Below, one piece after another: positions 1 to 8,882 of a DNA stretch of 64,000 bases. The notes below the pieces were generated by a model. That model was not told where the DNA came from. It searched no databases and saw nothing but the letters and a program-made list of their open reading frames with translations. Origin of the DNA: Nocardioides immobilis (GTDB lineage: Bacteria > Actinomycetota > Actinomycetes > Propionibacteriales > Nocardioidaceae). Numbering within the stretch: the stretch's first letter is position 1; every line of letters starts with the position of its first letter. Position numbers and translations under genes: made by a program. The stretch spans positions 248,001 through 312,000 of the forward strand of contig NZ_QXGH01000011.1 of assembly GCF_003515065.1 (NCBI RefSeq). The letters run 5' to 3'.

Positions 1-919
1 GCGACGGCGCGACCGGCACCAGGTCGGGCTCGGGGAAGTACCGGTAGTCCTCGGCGTCGGACTTCTCCCGACCCGACGTCGTGACGCCGGTGTCCTCGTG
101 CCAGTGCCGGGTCTCCTGGAGGATCTTCTCCCCCGCGCCCAGCACCGCGGCGTGCCGCGACATCTCGTAGCGCACCGCGCGCTCGACCGAGCGCAGCGAG
201 TTGACGTTCTTCGTCTCCGTCCGGGTGCCGAGGACGTCGGTGCCCTTGGGCGCGAGCGACAGGTTGACGTCGGCGCGGATCGAGCCCTGCTCCATCCGGG
301 CGTCCGAGACGCCGAGCGCGACGATCAGGTCGCGCAGCTGGGCGACGTAGGCGCGCGCCACCTCCGGCGCCTTCGCGCCGGCGCCGGTGATCGGCCTGGT
401 CACGATCTCGATGAGGGGGATGCCGGCCCGGTTGTAGTCGACGAGCGAGTAGTCCGCGCCGTGGATCCGGCCGGTCGCGCCACCGACGTGCAGCGACTTG
501 CCCGTGTCCTCCTCCATGTGGGCGCGCTCGATCTCGACCCGGTGGGTCTCCCCGTCCACCTCGACGTCCATGAAGCCGTCGAAGCAGATCGGCTCGTCGT
601 ACTGCGACGTCTGGAAGTTCTTCGGCATGTCCGGGTAGAAGTAGTTCTTCCGCGCGAACCGGCACCACTCCGCGATCTCGCAGTTGAGCGCCAGCCCGAT
701 CCGGATCGCCGACTCCACCGCCTTGCCGTTGACGACCGGCATCGAGCCGGGCAGGCCCAGGCAGGTCGGGCACACCTGGGTGTTCGGGTCGGCGCCGAAC
801 TCCGTCGGGCAGCCGCAGAACATCTTGGTGACGGTGTTGAGCTCGACGTGGACCTCGAGGCCCAGCGCCGGGTCGTACGACGCCAGCACGTCGTCGAACG
901 GGACCAGCGTGTCGGTCAT
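1..919 (-). CDS. gatB: Aspartyl/glutamyl-tRNA amidotransferase subunit B (3' part beyond window)
   Basis: GatB is the tRNA-binding and kinase subunit of the GatCAB amidotransferase. The complex turns Glu-tRNA(Gln) or Asp-tRNA(Asn) into the amidated form, using ammonia released by GatA. About 306 N-terminal residues are visible and the gene runs off the left edge. The protein opens [10 protein letters not shown] and has the family motif GLEVHVEL near residue 20. A four-cysteine zinc site follows (C35, C37, C50, C53, in CGCP and CPTC), then the conserved stretches [15 protein letters not shown] and DVNLSL. The ATG at 919 overlaps the TGA of gatA as ATGA, which implies translational coupling in a gatC-gatA-gatB operon. 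Confidence 0.97.
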   Translation of the reverse strand, partial: MTDTLVPFDDVLASYDPALGLEVHVELNTVTKMFCGCPTEFGADPNTQVCPTCLGLPGSMPVVNGKAVESAIRIGLALNCEIAEWCRFARKNYFYPDMPKNFQTSQYDEPICFDGFMDVEVDGETHRVEIERAHMEEDTGKSLHVGGATGRIHGADYSLVDYNRAGIPLIEIVTRPITGAGAKAPEVARAYVAQLRDLIVALGVSDARMEQGSIRADVNLSLAPKGTDVLGTRTETKNVNSLRSVERAVRYEMSRHAAVLGAGEKILQETRHWHEDTGVTTSGREKSDAEDYRYFPEPDLVPVAPS

Positions 920-2457
920 CGGATCTCCTCGACATCGGGAGCCTGGGCCAGCAACGGCCCGCCCCACTCGGCGGTCAGCAGGGCCTCGAGCGCGGCGCCG
1001 ACGCGGTAGCACCGGTCGTCGGCCAGCGCCGGGGCGAGGATCTGGAAGCCGACCGGCAGCCCGTCCTCGTCGGCGAGCCCGGCCGGGACCGAGATGCCGG
1101 GCACGCCGGCCAGGTTGGCCGGGATAGTGGCGAGGTCGTTGAGGTACATCGCCAGCGGGTCGTCGAGCTTCTCCCCCAGCTCGAACGCCGTGGTCGGCGC
1201 CGTCGGCGAGACGAGTACGTCGACCTCCTCGAACGCCGCCTCGAAGTCGCGGCTGATCAGCGTGCGCACCTTCTGCGCCTGGCCGTAGTAGGCGTCGTAG
1301 TAGCCGCTGGACAGGGCGTAGGTGCCGAGGATGATCCGGCGCTTCACCTCGTCGCCGAACCCGGCGTCGCGGGTCACCCGCATGACGTCCTCGGCGCTCG
1401 GCAGCCCGCCGTTCTTGCCGGTCTCCGGGACGACCCGCAGGCCGTAGCGCATCGCGTCGAACTTGGCGAGGTTGGAGGAGCACTCCGCCGGAAGGATCAG
1501 GTAGTACGTCGCGAGCGCGTGCACGAAGGTCGGGCACGACACCTCGACCACCTCTGCACCCGCCTTGACCAACAGGTCGACCGACTCCTGGAAGCGCGCC
1601 ATCACGCCCGGCTGCCAGCCCTCGCCCGAGAGCTCGGTGATGACTCCGACCCGCACACCGGCGAGGTCACCCGTCGCACCCTGGCGGGCGGCGTCGACCA
1701 GGGGCGCGAGCGGCTGGTCGACCGAGGTCGAGTCGAGCGGGTCGTGCCCGCCGATCAGCTCCTGCAGCAGCGCCGCGTCGAGAACCGTCCGGGTGACCGG
1801 CCCCGCCTGGTCGAGGCTGTTGGCCAGCGCGACCAGGCCGTAGCGCGAGACCGCGCCGTACGTCGGCTTCACGCCGACCGTCCCCGTCACCGCACCTGGC
1901 TGGCGGATCGAGCCGCCGGTGTCGGTGCCGACGGCGAGCGGCGCTTCGTACGCCGCGACCGCCGCGGCCGAGCCACCACCGGAGCCGCCGGGGATCCGGG
2001 TCTGGTCCCACGGGTTGCGGGTCGGGCCGTACGCCGAGTGCTCGGTCGAGCTGCCCATGGCGAACTCGTCCATGTTGGTCTTGCCGAGGATCGGCAGGCC
2101 GGCGGCCTTGATCTTGCGGACGACGGTCGCGTCGTACGGCGGGATCCAGCCCTCCAGGATCTTCGAGCCACACGTGGTCGGCAGCCCCTGCGTCGTCAGC
2201 ACGTCCTTGACGGCGATCGGCACGCCGTCGAGCGGGTGCAGCGGCGCGCCGGCGGAGCGGCGCTCGTCCGACGCGGCGGCCTGCGCCAGCGCCCCCTCGG
2301 CGTCGACGTGGAGGAAGGCATGCACGCCGGCCGTCGCGTCGCCGTCGACAGCATCGATCCGGTCGAGGTGCGCCTGGGTCAGCTCGACGGAGGTCACCTC
2401 GCCTCCAGCCAGGGCATCGGCCAGCTCGGCCGCGGTCTTTCGCGTCCAGTCACTCAC
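916..2457 (-). CDS. gatA: Aspartyl/glutamyl-tRNA amidotransferase subunit A
   Basis: GatA is the glutaminase of GatCAB. It is an amidase-signature enzyme that frees ammonia from glutamine for transamidation in the cytoplasm. The chosen GTG start gives [14 protein letters not shown] and 513 residues, close to the usual family length. A longer reading frame adds 29 unconserved residues that lie over gatC. The Ser-cisSer-Lys triad is visible: K84 in PIAVKDV, S159 in GGSGGGS and S183 in GTDTGGS. The start overlaps the gatC stop as GTGA and the stop overlaps the gatB start as ATGA, so the three subunits are probably made in a fixed ratio. Confidence 0.97.
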   Translation of the reverse strand: MSDWTRKTAAELADALAGGEVTSVELTQAHLDRIDAVDGDATAGVHAFLHVDAEGALAQAAASDERRSAGAPLHPLDGVPIAVKDVLTTQGLPTTCGSKILEGWIPPYDATVVRKIKAAGLPILGKTNMDEFAMGSSTEHSAYGPTRNPWDQTRIPGGSGGGSAAAVAAYEAPLAVGTDTGGSIRQPGAVTGTVGVKPTYGAVSRYGLVALANSLDQAGPVTRTVLDAALLQELIGGHDPLDSTSVDQPLAPLVDAARQGATGDLAGVRVGVITELSGEGWQPGVMARFQESVDLLVKAGAEVVEVSCPTFVHALATYYLILPAECSSNLAKFDAMRYGLRVVPETGKNGGLPSAEDVMRVTRDAGFGDEVKRRIILGTYALSSGYYDAYYGQAQKVRTLISRDFEAAFEEVDVLVSPTAPTTAFELGEKLDDPLAMYLNDLATIPANLAGVPGISVPAGLADEDGLPVGFQILAPALADDRCYRVGAALEALLTAEWGGPLLAQAPDVEEIR

Positions 2458-2753
2458 TGCTCGTCCCCCAGGATCCGCGGGACGGAGAACCGTCCGTCCT
2501 CGCTCGCCGGGGCGCCCGAGAGCGCCTGCTCGGCCGTCAGGCACGGCACCGCGACGTCCTCACGGAAGACGTTCGTGAGCGGGATCGGGTGGGAGGTCGG
2601 CGGGACGTCCTCCCCGGCGACACCGCGGATGGACGCGACCGACTCGAGGATCACAGCGAGCTGGGGGGCCAGGTGGTCCAGCTCGGCGTCGTCGAGGTCG
2701 ATCCGGGCGAGGTCGGCCAGGTGGGCCACCTCGTCACGGGTGATGTCAGGCAT
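2454..2753 (-). CDS. gatC: Aspartyl/glutamyl-tRNA amidotransferase subunit C
   Basis: GatC is the small belt subunit that wraps around and stabilises GatA-GatB. The 99-residue protein starts [18 protein letters not shown] and has the family pattern of an N-terminal helical pair, followed by the LxxxFREDVAxP segment and a C-terminal region containing FSVPRIL. Its length is typical. It is the first gene of the minus-strand gatCAB operon and is divergent from the amino-acid permease at 2819, with only 65 bp between them. Promoters for both directions must lie there, but I could not pick out convincing boxes. Confidence 0.95.
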   Translation of the reverse strand: MPDITRDEVAHLADLARIDLDDAELDHLAPQLAVILESVASIRGVAGEDVPPTSHPIPLTNVFREDVAVPCLTAEQALSGAPASEDGRFSVPRILGDEQ

Positions 2754-2818
2754 GGGGGCCAGTCTAGGGTTGCCCTCTGATAGTCAGGTGTCCGGCTCGG
2801 GACGAAGGAGACGCCCCC

Positions 2819-4330
2819 ATGAACCTGCGAGCTTCCCTGCTCCGCACCAAGTCCGTCGAGCAGTCGATCGCGGAGACCGACGAGCCGGAGCATCGGCTCA
2901 AGCGCAACCTCGGGGCGCTCGACCTCACCGTGTTCGGCGTCGGCGTCATCATCGGCGCCGGCATCTTCGTCTACACAGGGAGCGTCGCCGCCACCAACTC
3001 CGGACCGGCGATCGCGATCTCGTTCGCGATCGCCGGCCTCGCCTGCGCTCTCGCGGCGCTCTGCTACGCCGAGTTCGCCTCGACCGTGCCGGTCGCGGGC
3101 AGCGCCTACACGTTCAGCTATGCGACCTTCGGCGAGCTGATCGCGTGGATCATCGGGTGGGACCTGATGCTGGAGTTCACGGTCGGCGCGGCGGCGCTGT
3201 CAGCGGGCTTCTCCGGCTACCTCCAGAACGTCCTCGACGGGACCGCGCTGGAGATCCCGACCGCGATCGGTTCCGCCTCCGAAGGCCTCGTCAACCTGCC
3301 CGCCGTACTCATCGCGCTCGCTGTCGCCGGCGTGCTGGTCGGCGGGATCAAGCTGTCCAGCCGGGTCAACCAGGTGGTCGTCGCGATCAAGCTCGCCGTC
3401 GTCGGCCTGGTGATCGTCCTGGGCGTCACCTACATCAAGGCCTCCAACTACACGCCGTTCATCCCGGAGAGCGTGCCATCGGACGGTGCCGACGGGACGT
3501 TCTGGAAGACGCCCCTGATCTCCAGCCTGTTCGGCTGGGAGCCGGCGACGTACGGCATCGCGGGAGTGATCGCTGGCGCCTCGATCGTGTTCTTCGCGTT
3601 CATCGGTTTCGACGTCGTCGCCACCACCGCCGAGGAGACCCGCGACCCCCAGCGCAACGTGCCGATCGGCATCCTCGGGTCCCTCGCCATCGTGACCCTG
3701 CTCTACATCGCGGTCAGCCTGGTGATCACCGGGATGCAGCACTACACCGACATCGACCCCGACGACGCCGCACCACTGGCGACGGCGTTCGACTCGGTCG
3801 GGATCACCTGGATCGCCGACGTGATCGCGATCGGCGCGACGATCGGCCTGACCGTCGTGGTGCTGATCCTGATGCTGGGCCAGACCCGGGTGACCTTCGC
3901 GATGGCCCGCGACGGGCTGCTGCCCGAGCCACTTGCGAAGGTGCACCCGAAGTACGGCACGCCGTACCGCGTCACTGCGATCACCGGCGTCGGCGTCGCG
4001 CTCCTCGCGGGCTTCGTGGACTTCGCCACGCTCGGCGACCTGGTCAGCATCGGCACGCTGTTCGCGTTCGTGCTGGTCTCCGTCGGCGTGCTGGTGCTGC
4101 GCCGTACCCGACCGGACCTCCCCCGCGCGTTCCGGACGCCCGCGGTCGGTCTGGTCGCGTCGCTGTCGGTGCTGCTGTGCGTCTACCTGATGCTGAACCT
4201 GATCGGCGAGACCTGGCTGCGCTTCCTGGTCTGGATGGCGATCGGCATCGTCGTCTACGCGGTCTACGGGCGGACCCACAGCCGCCTCGCGCGCCGGGCC
4301 TCGGAGGGCGAGACGGTCACGTTCGGATAA
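2819..4330 (+). CDS. APC-family amino acid permease (cationic amino acid transporter-like)
   Basis: This is a 503-residue polytopic membrane protein of the amino acid-polyamine-organocation superfamily. It most resembles the CAT/YfnA group of amino-acid importers. The first helix carries the substrate-binding motif VGVIIGAGIFVYTG (about residues 40-55). Further conserved blocks are YAEFASTVPVAGSAYTFSYA and AFIGFDVVATTAEETRDPQRNVPIGI, the latter a hallmark of the CAT subfamily. Twelve or more hydrophobic segments can be seen. The ATG is preceded by AAGGAG at good spacing. Substrate specificity cannot be read from the sequence. The gene stands alone, divergent from gatC and followed by a structured intergenic stretch. 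Confidence 0.9.
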   Translation: MNLRASLLRTKSVEQSIAETDEPEHRLKRNLGALDLTVFGVGVIIGAGIFVYTGSVAATNSGPAIAISFAIAGLACALAALCYAEFASTVPVAGSAYTFSYATFGELIAWIIGWDLMLEFTVGAAALSAGFSGYLQNVLDGTALEIPTAIGSASEGLVNLPAVLIALAVAGVLVGGIKLSSRVNQVVVAIKLAVVGLVIVLGVTYIKASNYTPFIPESVPSDGADGTFWKTPLISSLFGWEPATYGIAGVIAGASIVFFAFIGFDVVATTAEETRDPQRNVPIGILGSLAIVTLLYIAVSLVITGMQHYTDIDPDDAAPLATAFDSVGITWIADVIAIGATIGLTVVVLILMLGQTRVTFAMARDGLLPEPLAKVHPKYGTPYRVTAITGVGVALLAGFVDFATLGDLVSIGTLFAFVLVSVGVLVLRRTRPDLPRAFRTPAVGLVASLSVLLCVYLMLNLIGETWLRFLVWMAIGIVVYAVYGRTHSRLARRASEGETVTFG

Positions 4331-4343
4331 CGAACCGCACCAC

Positions 4344-4468
4344 CCGCCCCGCCCCTGTTCCCGAGTGACGCCGGTCATAGAGAAGATCCGGCGAGCCGTC
4401 CCGACCGGAACGGCGTCCATCCACTCGGGGGCGGGGCGCACGTGACCCGTCTGTCCTGCCCTACTCGG
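4344..4468 (+). ncRNA. Candidate structured RNA leader (three-way junction) before the M6 protease
   Basis: The interval between the permease and the protease folds on paper as a three-way junction. P1 pairs CCGAGTG (4361-4367) with CACTCGG (4422-4428). It extends by pairing 4345-4354 with 4429-4438, leaving a bulge at 4355-4360. P2 is CGCCGG (4369-4374) with CCGGCG (4388-4393) around a 13-base purine-rich loop. P3 is GCCGT (4395-4399) with ACGGC (4410-4414). A second ACTCGG at 4463-4468 could compete for the 5' strand of P1. The 3' strand of P1 contains the G-rich stretch just upstream of the GTG at 4442. It does not match a riboswitch class I recognise, and it may simply be a complex terminator. 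Confidence 0.4.
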
Positions 4469-4486
4469 AAGACAGGATCGACACCA

Positions 4487-6934
4487 GTGAAGTTGTCATC
4501 TCCATCGCGGCGGGCCTGGGCCCTCGCCGCGTCGGCAGGCCTCCTGACCGGCGGCCTCCTCGTAGCGAGCCCGGCCACCATGGCCGAGCCCGTCGACCAC
4601 ACGTCGGCGCCCGGCGGCGGCAAGGTCGTGGACACGGGCCACGAGCCGAAGCACCCGCTCAAGATCAAGGCGAAGCGCGACGCCCAGCGGCAGGCAGCCC
4701 TCGAGGCGAAGCTGACCGGCGACCGCACCCGCCCGAAGGGCAAGGGCCAGCAGGTGCCGCTCGAGCTCGAGGGCACCGACCGGATCTTCGTCGTCCTCGC
4801 GGAGTTCGGCGACCGCCGGTACGAGACGGCGACCGACAAGCGGTTCACCGACACGCCGCCGTTCACGCTGCCCAACCCGCAGCCCCAGCGGTTCGACGGC
4901 CCGCTCCACAACCAGATCCCGCAGCCCGACCGGACCACCGACAACACCACCCTGTGGCAGTCGGACTTCAACCGTGAGCACTACGAGGACATGTACTTCA
5001 ACCGGATGGCGTCCTACTACGAGGAGCAGTCCTCGGGCCGCTACTCCGTCGAGGGCGACGTCACCGAGTGGGTCAAGGTGCCCTACAACCAGGCGCTCTA
5101 CGGCCGCGGCTACTGCGGCACCCCGCCGGGCGCGCCGGTGACCTCCTGCGCGTCGACCAAGGCACTCGTGCGGGACGCCCTGGCGATCTGGGTCCAGACC
5201 CGGCTCGACAGCGGACAGACGATGGACCAGATCCGCGACTACCTCAAGACGTTCGACGTGCAGGACCGCTACGACGTCGACCTCGACGGCAATTACGACG
5301 AGCCCGACGGCTTCATCGACCACTTCCAGATCGTGCACGCCGGCGGCGACGAGGCATCCGGTGATCCGATCTACGGGTCCGACGCGATCTGGAGCCACCG
5401 GTGGTACTCCAACCTCCAGGCGGGTGGCCCCGGAGGACTGACCGGCGTCAACGTCGGCTCCAACGGCGGCGCGTTCGGCCTGGGCGGCGACCCGGCGAAC
5501 CCGGTCCCGAACAACCCGACCGGCGTCTGGGTGGGCGACTACACGATCCAGCCCGAGAACGGCGGGCTCGGCGTCTTCGCGCACGAGTTCGGCCACGACC
5601 TCGGCCTGCCCGATCTCTACGACACCTCCGGCAACACCGGCGGCGCGGAGAACTCGACCGGGTTCTGGTCGCTGATGTCCAGCGGCGCCAACATCGGCAA
5701 CGGGGGCCCCGAGGGCATCGGTGACGACCCGACCGACCTCGGCGCCTGGGAACTGTTCCAGCTCGGCTGGCTCAACGCGCAGGGTGACAACGGCCCGTTC
5801 TACGACGTCGCGTTCGCCGGGGAGGCCTCCCAGCACACCCTGTCGGACAACACCCCGGCGCAGGACGACGGTGCCCAGGCCCTCTTCACGGTGCTGCCGG
5901 ACAAGGAGGTGCCGACGACCATCGGCACGCCGTACGCCGGCACCCAGATGTTCTGGTCGTCCCAGGGCGACAACCTCAACACCACCATGACCAGGACCGG
6001 CGCCAGCGGCACCGCCCTGGCGGCGCAGGTCAACTACGACATCGAGGACGACTGGGACTACGCGTTCCTCGAGGCCTCGACCGACAACGGCGCCCACTGG
6101 ACGCCGGTCGTGACCAACCTGTCCGACACCGCACGGGACGGTCAGAGCGGCTTCAACACCAGCCGCAGCGGCCTGACCGGCACGTCGGGCGGCTGGCAGG
6201 CCCTGACCGCCACGCTGCCGGCCGGCACCAACGCCGTCCGGTTCCGCTACCAGACCGACGGCGCGGTCGCCGAGCGCGGCCTGCGGATCGACGACATCGC
6301 CGTCGACGGCACCGTCATCGGCAACGCGGAGTCCGACGAGGGCTGGACGTTCAACGGGTTCAAGCGCACGACCGGCACCGAGGTGACGACGTACTTCAAC
6401 GCCTACGTCGCCGAGAACCGGCAGTACGACGGCTACGACACGTCCCTCAAGACGGCCTACAACTTCGGGTTCCTCAACACCCGGCCGGACTGGGTCGAGT
6501 CGTACAAGTACCAGGACGGGCTGCTCATCTCCTACTGGGACGAGAGCTACGCGGACAACAATGTCGGTGACCACCCGGGCCACGGCCTGATCCTGCCGGT
6601 GGATGCCCACCCGCAGCTCAGCCACTGGCCCGACGGGACGCTGATGCGGCCCCGGATCCTGAGCGCCGACTCGACGTTCGGCCTCGAGGCGACCGACCCG
6701 ATCGTCCTTCACCTGAACGGGGTGACCGGAAAGGTCGCGAAGAAGTCCGCCGTCCCGCTGTTCGACGACACCCTCCCCTGGTGGGTGGCCACCGACGGCC
6801 ACCAGGTCGACGGCAAGCACCCCGGCCGCTACCAGCCGGGCTGGTACGGCGTCGACGTGCCCGACACCGGGACGACCATCCGGGTGGTCTCGGTGCGCAA
6901 CGGGGTCATGACCGTGAAGGTCGCGCCGAAGTGA
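4487..6934 (+). CDS. Secreted M6-family metalloprotease (immune inhibitor A-like)
   Basis: This is a secreted zinc metalloprotease of the immune inhibitor A (InhA, peptidase M6) family, 815 residues from the GTG at 4487. That start gives a clean signal peptide: basic SPSRRAW, then a hydrophobic stretch, ending near ATMA-EP. A GTG at 4442 would add 15 residues that do not suit a signal peptide. The zinc motif HEFGHDLGLPD lies at about residues 366-376 (HExxHxxGxxD). A propeptide-like region precedes it. A beta-rich C-terminal part follows, including the segments DDWDYAFLEAS and RGLRIDDIAVDG that are typical of InhA. InhA enzymes degrade host or environmental proteins. The possible RNA structure just upstream could influence its translation. 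Confidence 0.9.
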   Translation: MKLSSPSRRAWALAASAGLLTGGLLVASPATMAEPVDHTSAPGGGKVVDTGHEPKHPLKIKAKRDAQRQAALEAKLTGDRTRPKGKGQQVPLELEGTDRIFVVLAEFGDRRYETATDKRFTDTPPFTLPNPQPQRFDGPLHNQIPQPDRTTDNTTLWQSDFNREHYEDMYFNRMASYYEEQSSGRYSVEGDVTEWVKVPYNQALYGRGYCGTPPGAPVTSCASTKALVRDALAIWVQTRLDSGQTMDQIRDYLKTFDVQDRYDVDLDGNYDEPDGFIDHFQIVHAGGDEASGDPIYGSDAIWSHRWYSNLQAGGPGGLTGVNVGSNGGAFGLGGDPANPVPNNPTGVWVGDYTIQPENGGLGVFAHEFGHDLGLPDLYDTSGNTGGAENSTGFWSLMSSGANIGNGGPEGIGDDPTDLGAWELFQLGWLNAQGDNGPFYDVAFAGEASQHTLSDNTPAQDDGAQALFTVLPDKEVPTTIGTPYAGTQMFWSSQGDNLNTTMTRTGASGTALAAQVNYDIEDDWDYAFLEASTDNGAHWTPVVTNLSDTARDGQSGFNTSRSGLTGTSGGWQALTATLPAGTNAVRFRYQTDGAVAERGLRIDDIAVDGTVIGNAESDEGWTFNGFKRTTGTEVTTYFNAYVAENRQYDGYDTSLKTAYNFGFLNTRPDWVESYKYQDGLLISYWDESYADNNVGDHPGHGLILPVDAHPQLSHWPDGTLMRPRILSADSTFGLEATDPIVLHLNGVTGKVAKKSAVPLFDDTLPWWVATDGHQVDGKHPGRYQPGWYGVDVPDTGTTIRVVSVRNGVMTVKVAPK

Positions 6935-6964
6935 TGCGCGGCTGACCCTTCGGCATCCGCATCC

Positions 6965-7000
6965 GGAACCCGCTCCCGCCCCTCGGCGGGGGCGGGTTCC
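6965..7000 (+). terminator. Intrinsic terminator hairpin after the M6 protease
   Basis: Arms at 6965-6980 and 6985-7000 form a 16-bp stem with one G-T wobble and a CCTC loop, 31 bases after the protease stop. There is no strong T-run, as is common in high-GC actinobacteria. It separates the protease from the sigma-factor operon. Confidence 0.75.
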
Positions 7001-7100
7001 TCGCCTTCCGCCCCGGCGTCCAACCGTTCTCCTGGCACATGGCATCTGTCAGGGTGACCGCGAAGCTGGCCCGAGCCTGGGCAGAGGAGAGGGTGAGTGG

Positions 7101-7622
7101 ATGACACGACCACCGACCGATGAGGAGTTCGCCGAGCTCGTGCACGCGTGCTGGGCGAGCCTCTACCGCACGGCGTACCTGATGCTCGGCGATCGCGCCG
7201 ACGCCGAGGACCTGGTGCAGACGGCGCTGGCCAAGACCTATGCGAACTGGCGCCGCGTCCGCAGCATCGACGCCGCCCCGGGCTACGCGCGGACCACGCT
7301 CGTGAACACCGCGGCGTCGTGGTTCCGCAAGAAGGGCTGGCGCAACGAGCGCCCGACCGAGGTGCTTCCCGAGACTGCGATGACCGGGCACGAGACGGAC
7401 CTGAGCGACCGGAGCACCGTGCTCGACGCGCTCGCCACCCTGCCGCCACGGCAGCGGGCGGTCGTCGTACTCCGCTACTACGAGGACCTGAGCGTCGCCC
7501 AGGTCGCCCACGCCCTCGGCATCACCGACGGCACCGTCAAGTCCCAGACTTCCGAGGCACTGTCGAAGCTTCGAGCCCTGCTCGGCGACAGCGTCATCCC
7601 GGCAGGAGCGATCAATGACTGA
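7101..7622 (+). CDS. SigE-family ECF RNA polymerase sigma factor
   Basis: This 173-residue extracytoplasmic-function sigma factor is of the actinobacterial SigE family (sigma-70 group 4). Region 2 is at about residues 12-75, with LYRTAYLMLGDRADAEDLVQTAL typical of regions 2.1-2.2. Region 4 is at about 108-160, with LPPRQRAVVVLRYYEDLS followed by a helix-turn-helix in VAHALGITDGTVKSQ. The start is ATG at 7101 with AGGAGAG about 10 bases upstream. Its last eight bases overlap the start of the next gene, so the two are almost certainly cotranslated. The partner is a single-pass membrane protein, which suggests control by an envelope signal. Confidence 0.9.
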   Translation: MTRPPTDEEFAELVHACWASLYRTAYLMLGDRADAEDLVQTALAKTYANWRRVRSIDAAPGYARTTLVNTAASWFRKKGWRNERPTEVLPETAMTGHETDLSDRSTVLDALATLPPRQRAVVVLRYYEDLSVAQVAHALGITDGTVKSQTSEALSKLRALLGDSVIPAGAIND

Positions 7623-8865
7623 ACGACTCAAGCAGCTGCTCGACCACGAGGCCGACGACCTCGCCGTCCCGGCCCCCGCCACCGATGCCGTGCTCCGCCA
7701 GGGTCGCGGCCTCCGCCGCCGCAACCGGATGGCCGTGGGCGCCGGCGCCGCCGCCGTCGCGGTGATCGTCGGTGGGAGCGTGGTCGCCTTCGCCGGCGGC
7801 GACGGCGACCGGACGGCGCCGGATCCCGCAACGCTGCCCGTCGGCAACAACGCGGTCTTCTCCTACGGCAACCAGGTGTTCTACGACGGTCCGACGCACC
7901 GGGCCGAGATCCAGGACAACGCCGTCAAGTCGCTCTACTACACCTCCGCCGGCGTCCTCGTCCGACACGGCGACAACGCCGCGAGCGACGGCGGCGGACC
8001 GCAGCGGTTCTCCCTGGTCACGCCCGACGGCTCTGTCCAGCGGCTCGGTCTCGAGACCGAGGGCGCCGTCCATGCCAGCGACGTCGACCAGCCGTACGTC
8101 ACCTACGGCGAAGCGGTCGACGGCGAGCTCCAGGTCGTCGTGTACGACGTCGTGGCCGATGCCGAGGAAGCCCGCGTCACCGTCGGCCCCACGACCGAGA
8201 ATTTCTTTCCGGTCTCGATCGATGACGACACCGTCTATGTCGAGACCATGTCGGCCGACGAGGTCTTCGAGGTGAGCTGGAGCACCGGGACCGTCGAGCC
8301 GTCCGACTCCGCGAGCGCGTGGAACGTCAACAACGGCCGCGTCGCCACCGAGGTCGACGGCCAGCCGGCCGTCGTCGACGCCGCCAGCGGCGAGGTGCTC
8401 CTGACGACCGACGGCTCCGGCTACTTCAACCTCTCCCCCGACGGCCGCTACGCCGAGCACGTCGACGAGGAGGAGGAGTCGGAGGCCGGGTCCGAGGTCG
8501 AGATGGAGGTGTACGACGTCGCCTCCGGCGAGGCGGTCACGTTCGCCGGCCCGAGCTGGGAGTGGGGCTGGACGCCCGGTGGCGGCCTGTTCCGCGTCGG
8601 GAAGAACGAGGTCGAGACCTGCGACTCGGCCACGGGTGAGTGCACGACCGAGCCCTACGCCCAGCCGGACATCCCCGACCCGGAGCCGGTCACCATGACC
8701 TACCGGGACCCGATCTGCCCCGACGGCGGCCTGGAGTGCCACACCGACCCGGAGTTCTTCGAGAACTGCAACGCGAACCCCGACCAGTGCGAGTGGCGCG
8801 AGCAGACGTACGTCGAGGAGAGCACCAACGAGCTGCGGCTCGGCGGCGTGACCTACGAGTCCTGA
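7615..8865 (+). CDS. Membrane-anchored protein encoded with the SigE-family sigma factor
   Basis: This 416-residue protein has a short cytoplasmic N-terminus (about 38 residues), a single membrane helix at about 39-60, and a large extracytoplasmic domain. That domain reads as repeated beta strands (for example RFSLVTPDGSVQRLG, QVVVYDVVADAE and FNLSPDGRYAEHVD), suggesting a beta-propeller-like fold. The tail is Cys-rich and acidic, around residues 340-395 (CDSATGECT, CPDGGLECH, CNANPDQCEW). It overlaps the sigma gene by 8 bp. This is the position and topology of an anti-sigma or sensor protein, but no zinc anti-sigma HxxxCxxC motif is present, so the regulatory role is inferred from context only. 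Confidence 0.8.
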   Translation: MTERLKQLLDHEADDLAVPAPATDAVLRQGRGLRRRNRMAVGAGAAAVAVIVGGSVVAFAGGDGDRTAPDPATLPVGNNAVFSYGNQVFYDGPTHRAEIQDNAVKSLYYTSAGVLVRHGDNAASDGGGPQRFSLVTPDGSVQRLGLETEGAVHASDVDQPYVTYGEAVDGELQVVVYDVVADAEEARVTVGPTTENFFPVSIDDDTVYVETMSADEVFEVSWSTGTVEPSDSASAWNVNNGRVATEVDGQPAVVDAASGEVLLTTDGSGYFNLSPDGRYAEHVDEEEESEAGSEVEMEVYDVASGEAVTFAGPSWEWGWTPGGGLFRVGKNEVETCDSATGECTTEPYAQPDIPDPEPVTMTYRDPICPDGGLECHTDPEFFENCNANPDQCEWREQTYVEESTNELRLGGVTYES

Positions 8866-8882
8866 CCGGTGCGGTTCCTCCG

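Noticed and set aside
1519..4368. A 949-codon plus-strand open frame across gatA and the permease
   Set aside because: It lies over gatA and gatC antisense and then over the permease in another frame. Its product is Arg/His/Gly-rich with no domain, a typical shadow of GC-rich genes.
4344..4468. Known riboswitch classes (c-di-GMP, c-di-AMP, SAM, cobalamin)
   Set aside because: The characteristic conserved cores of these classes were not seen, so only an unnamed structured element is claimed.
4496..7045. An 849-codon minus-strand frame antisense to the M6 protease
   Set aside because: The plus-strand reading has a signal peptide and zinc motif; the antisense product is low-complexity Arg/Val/Gly.
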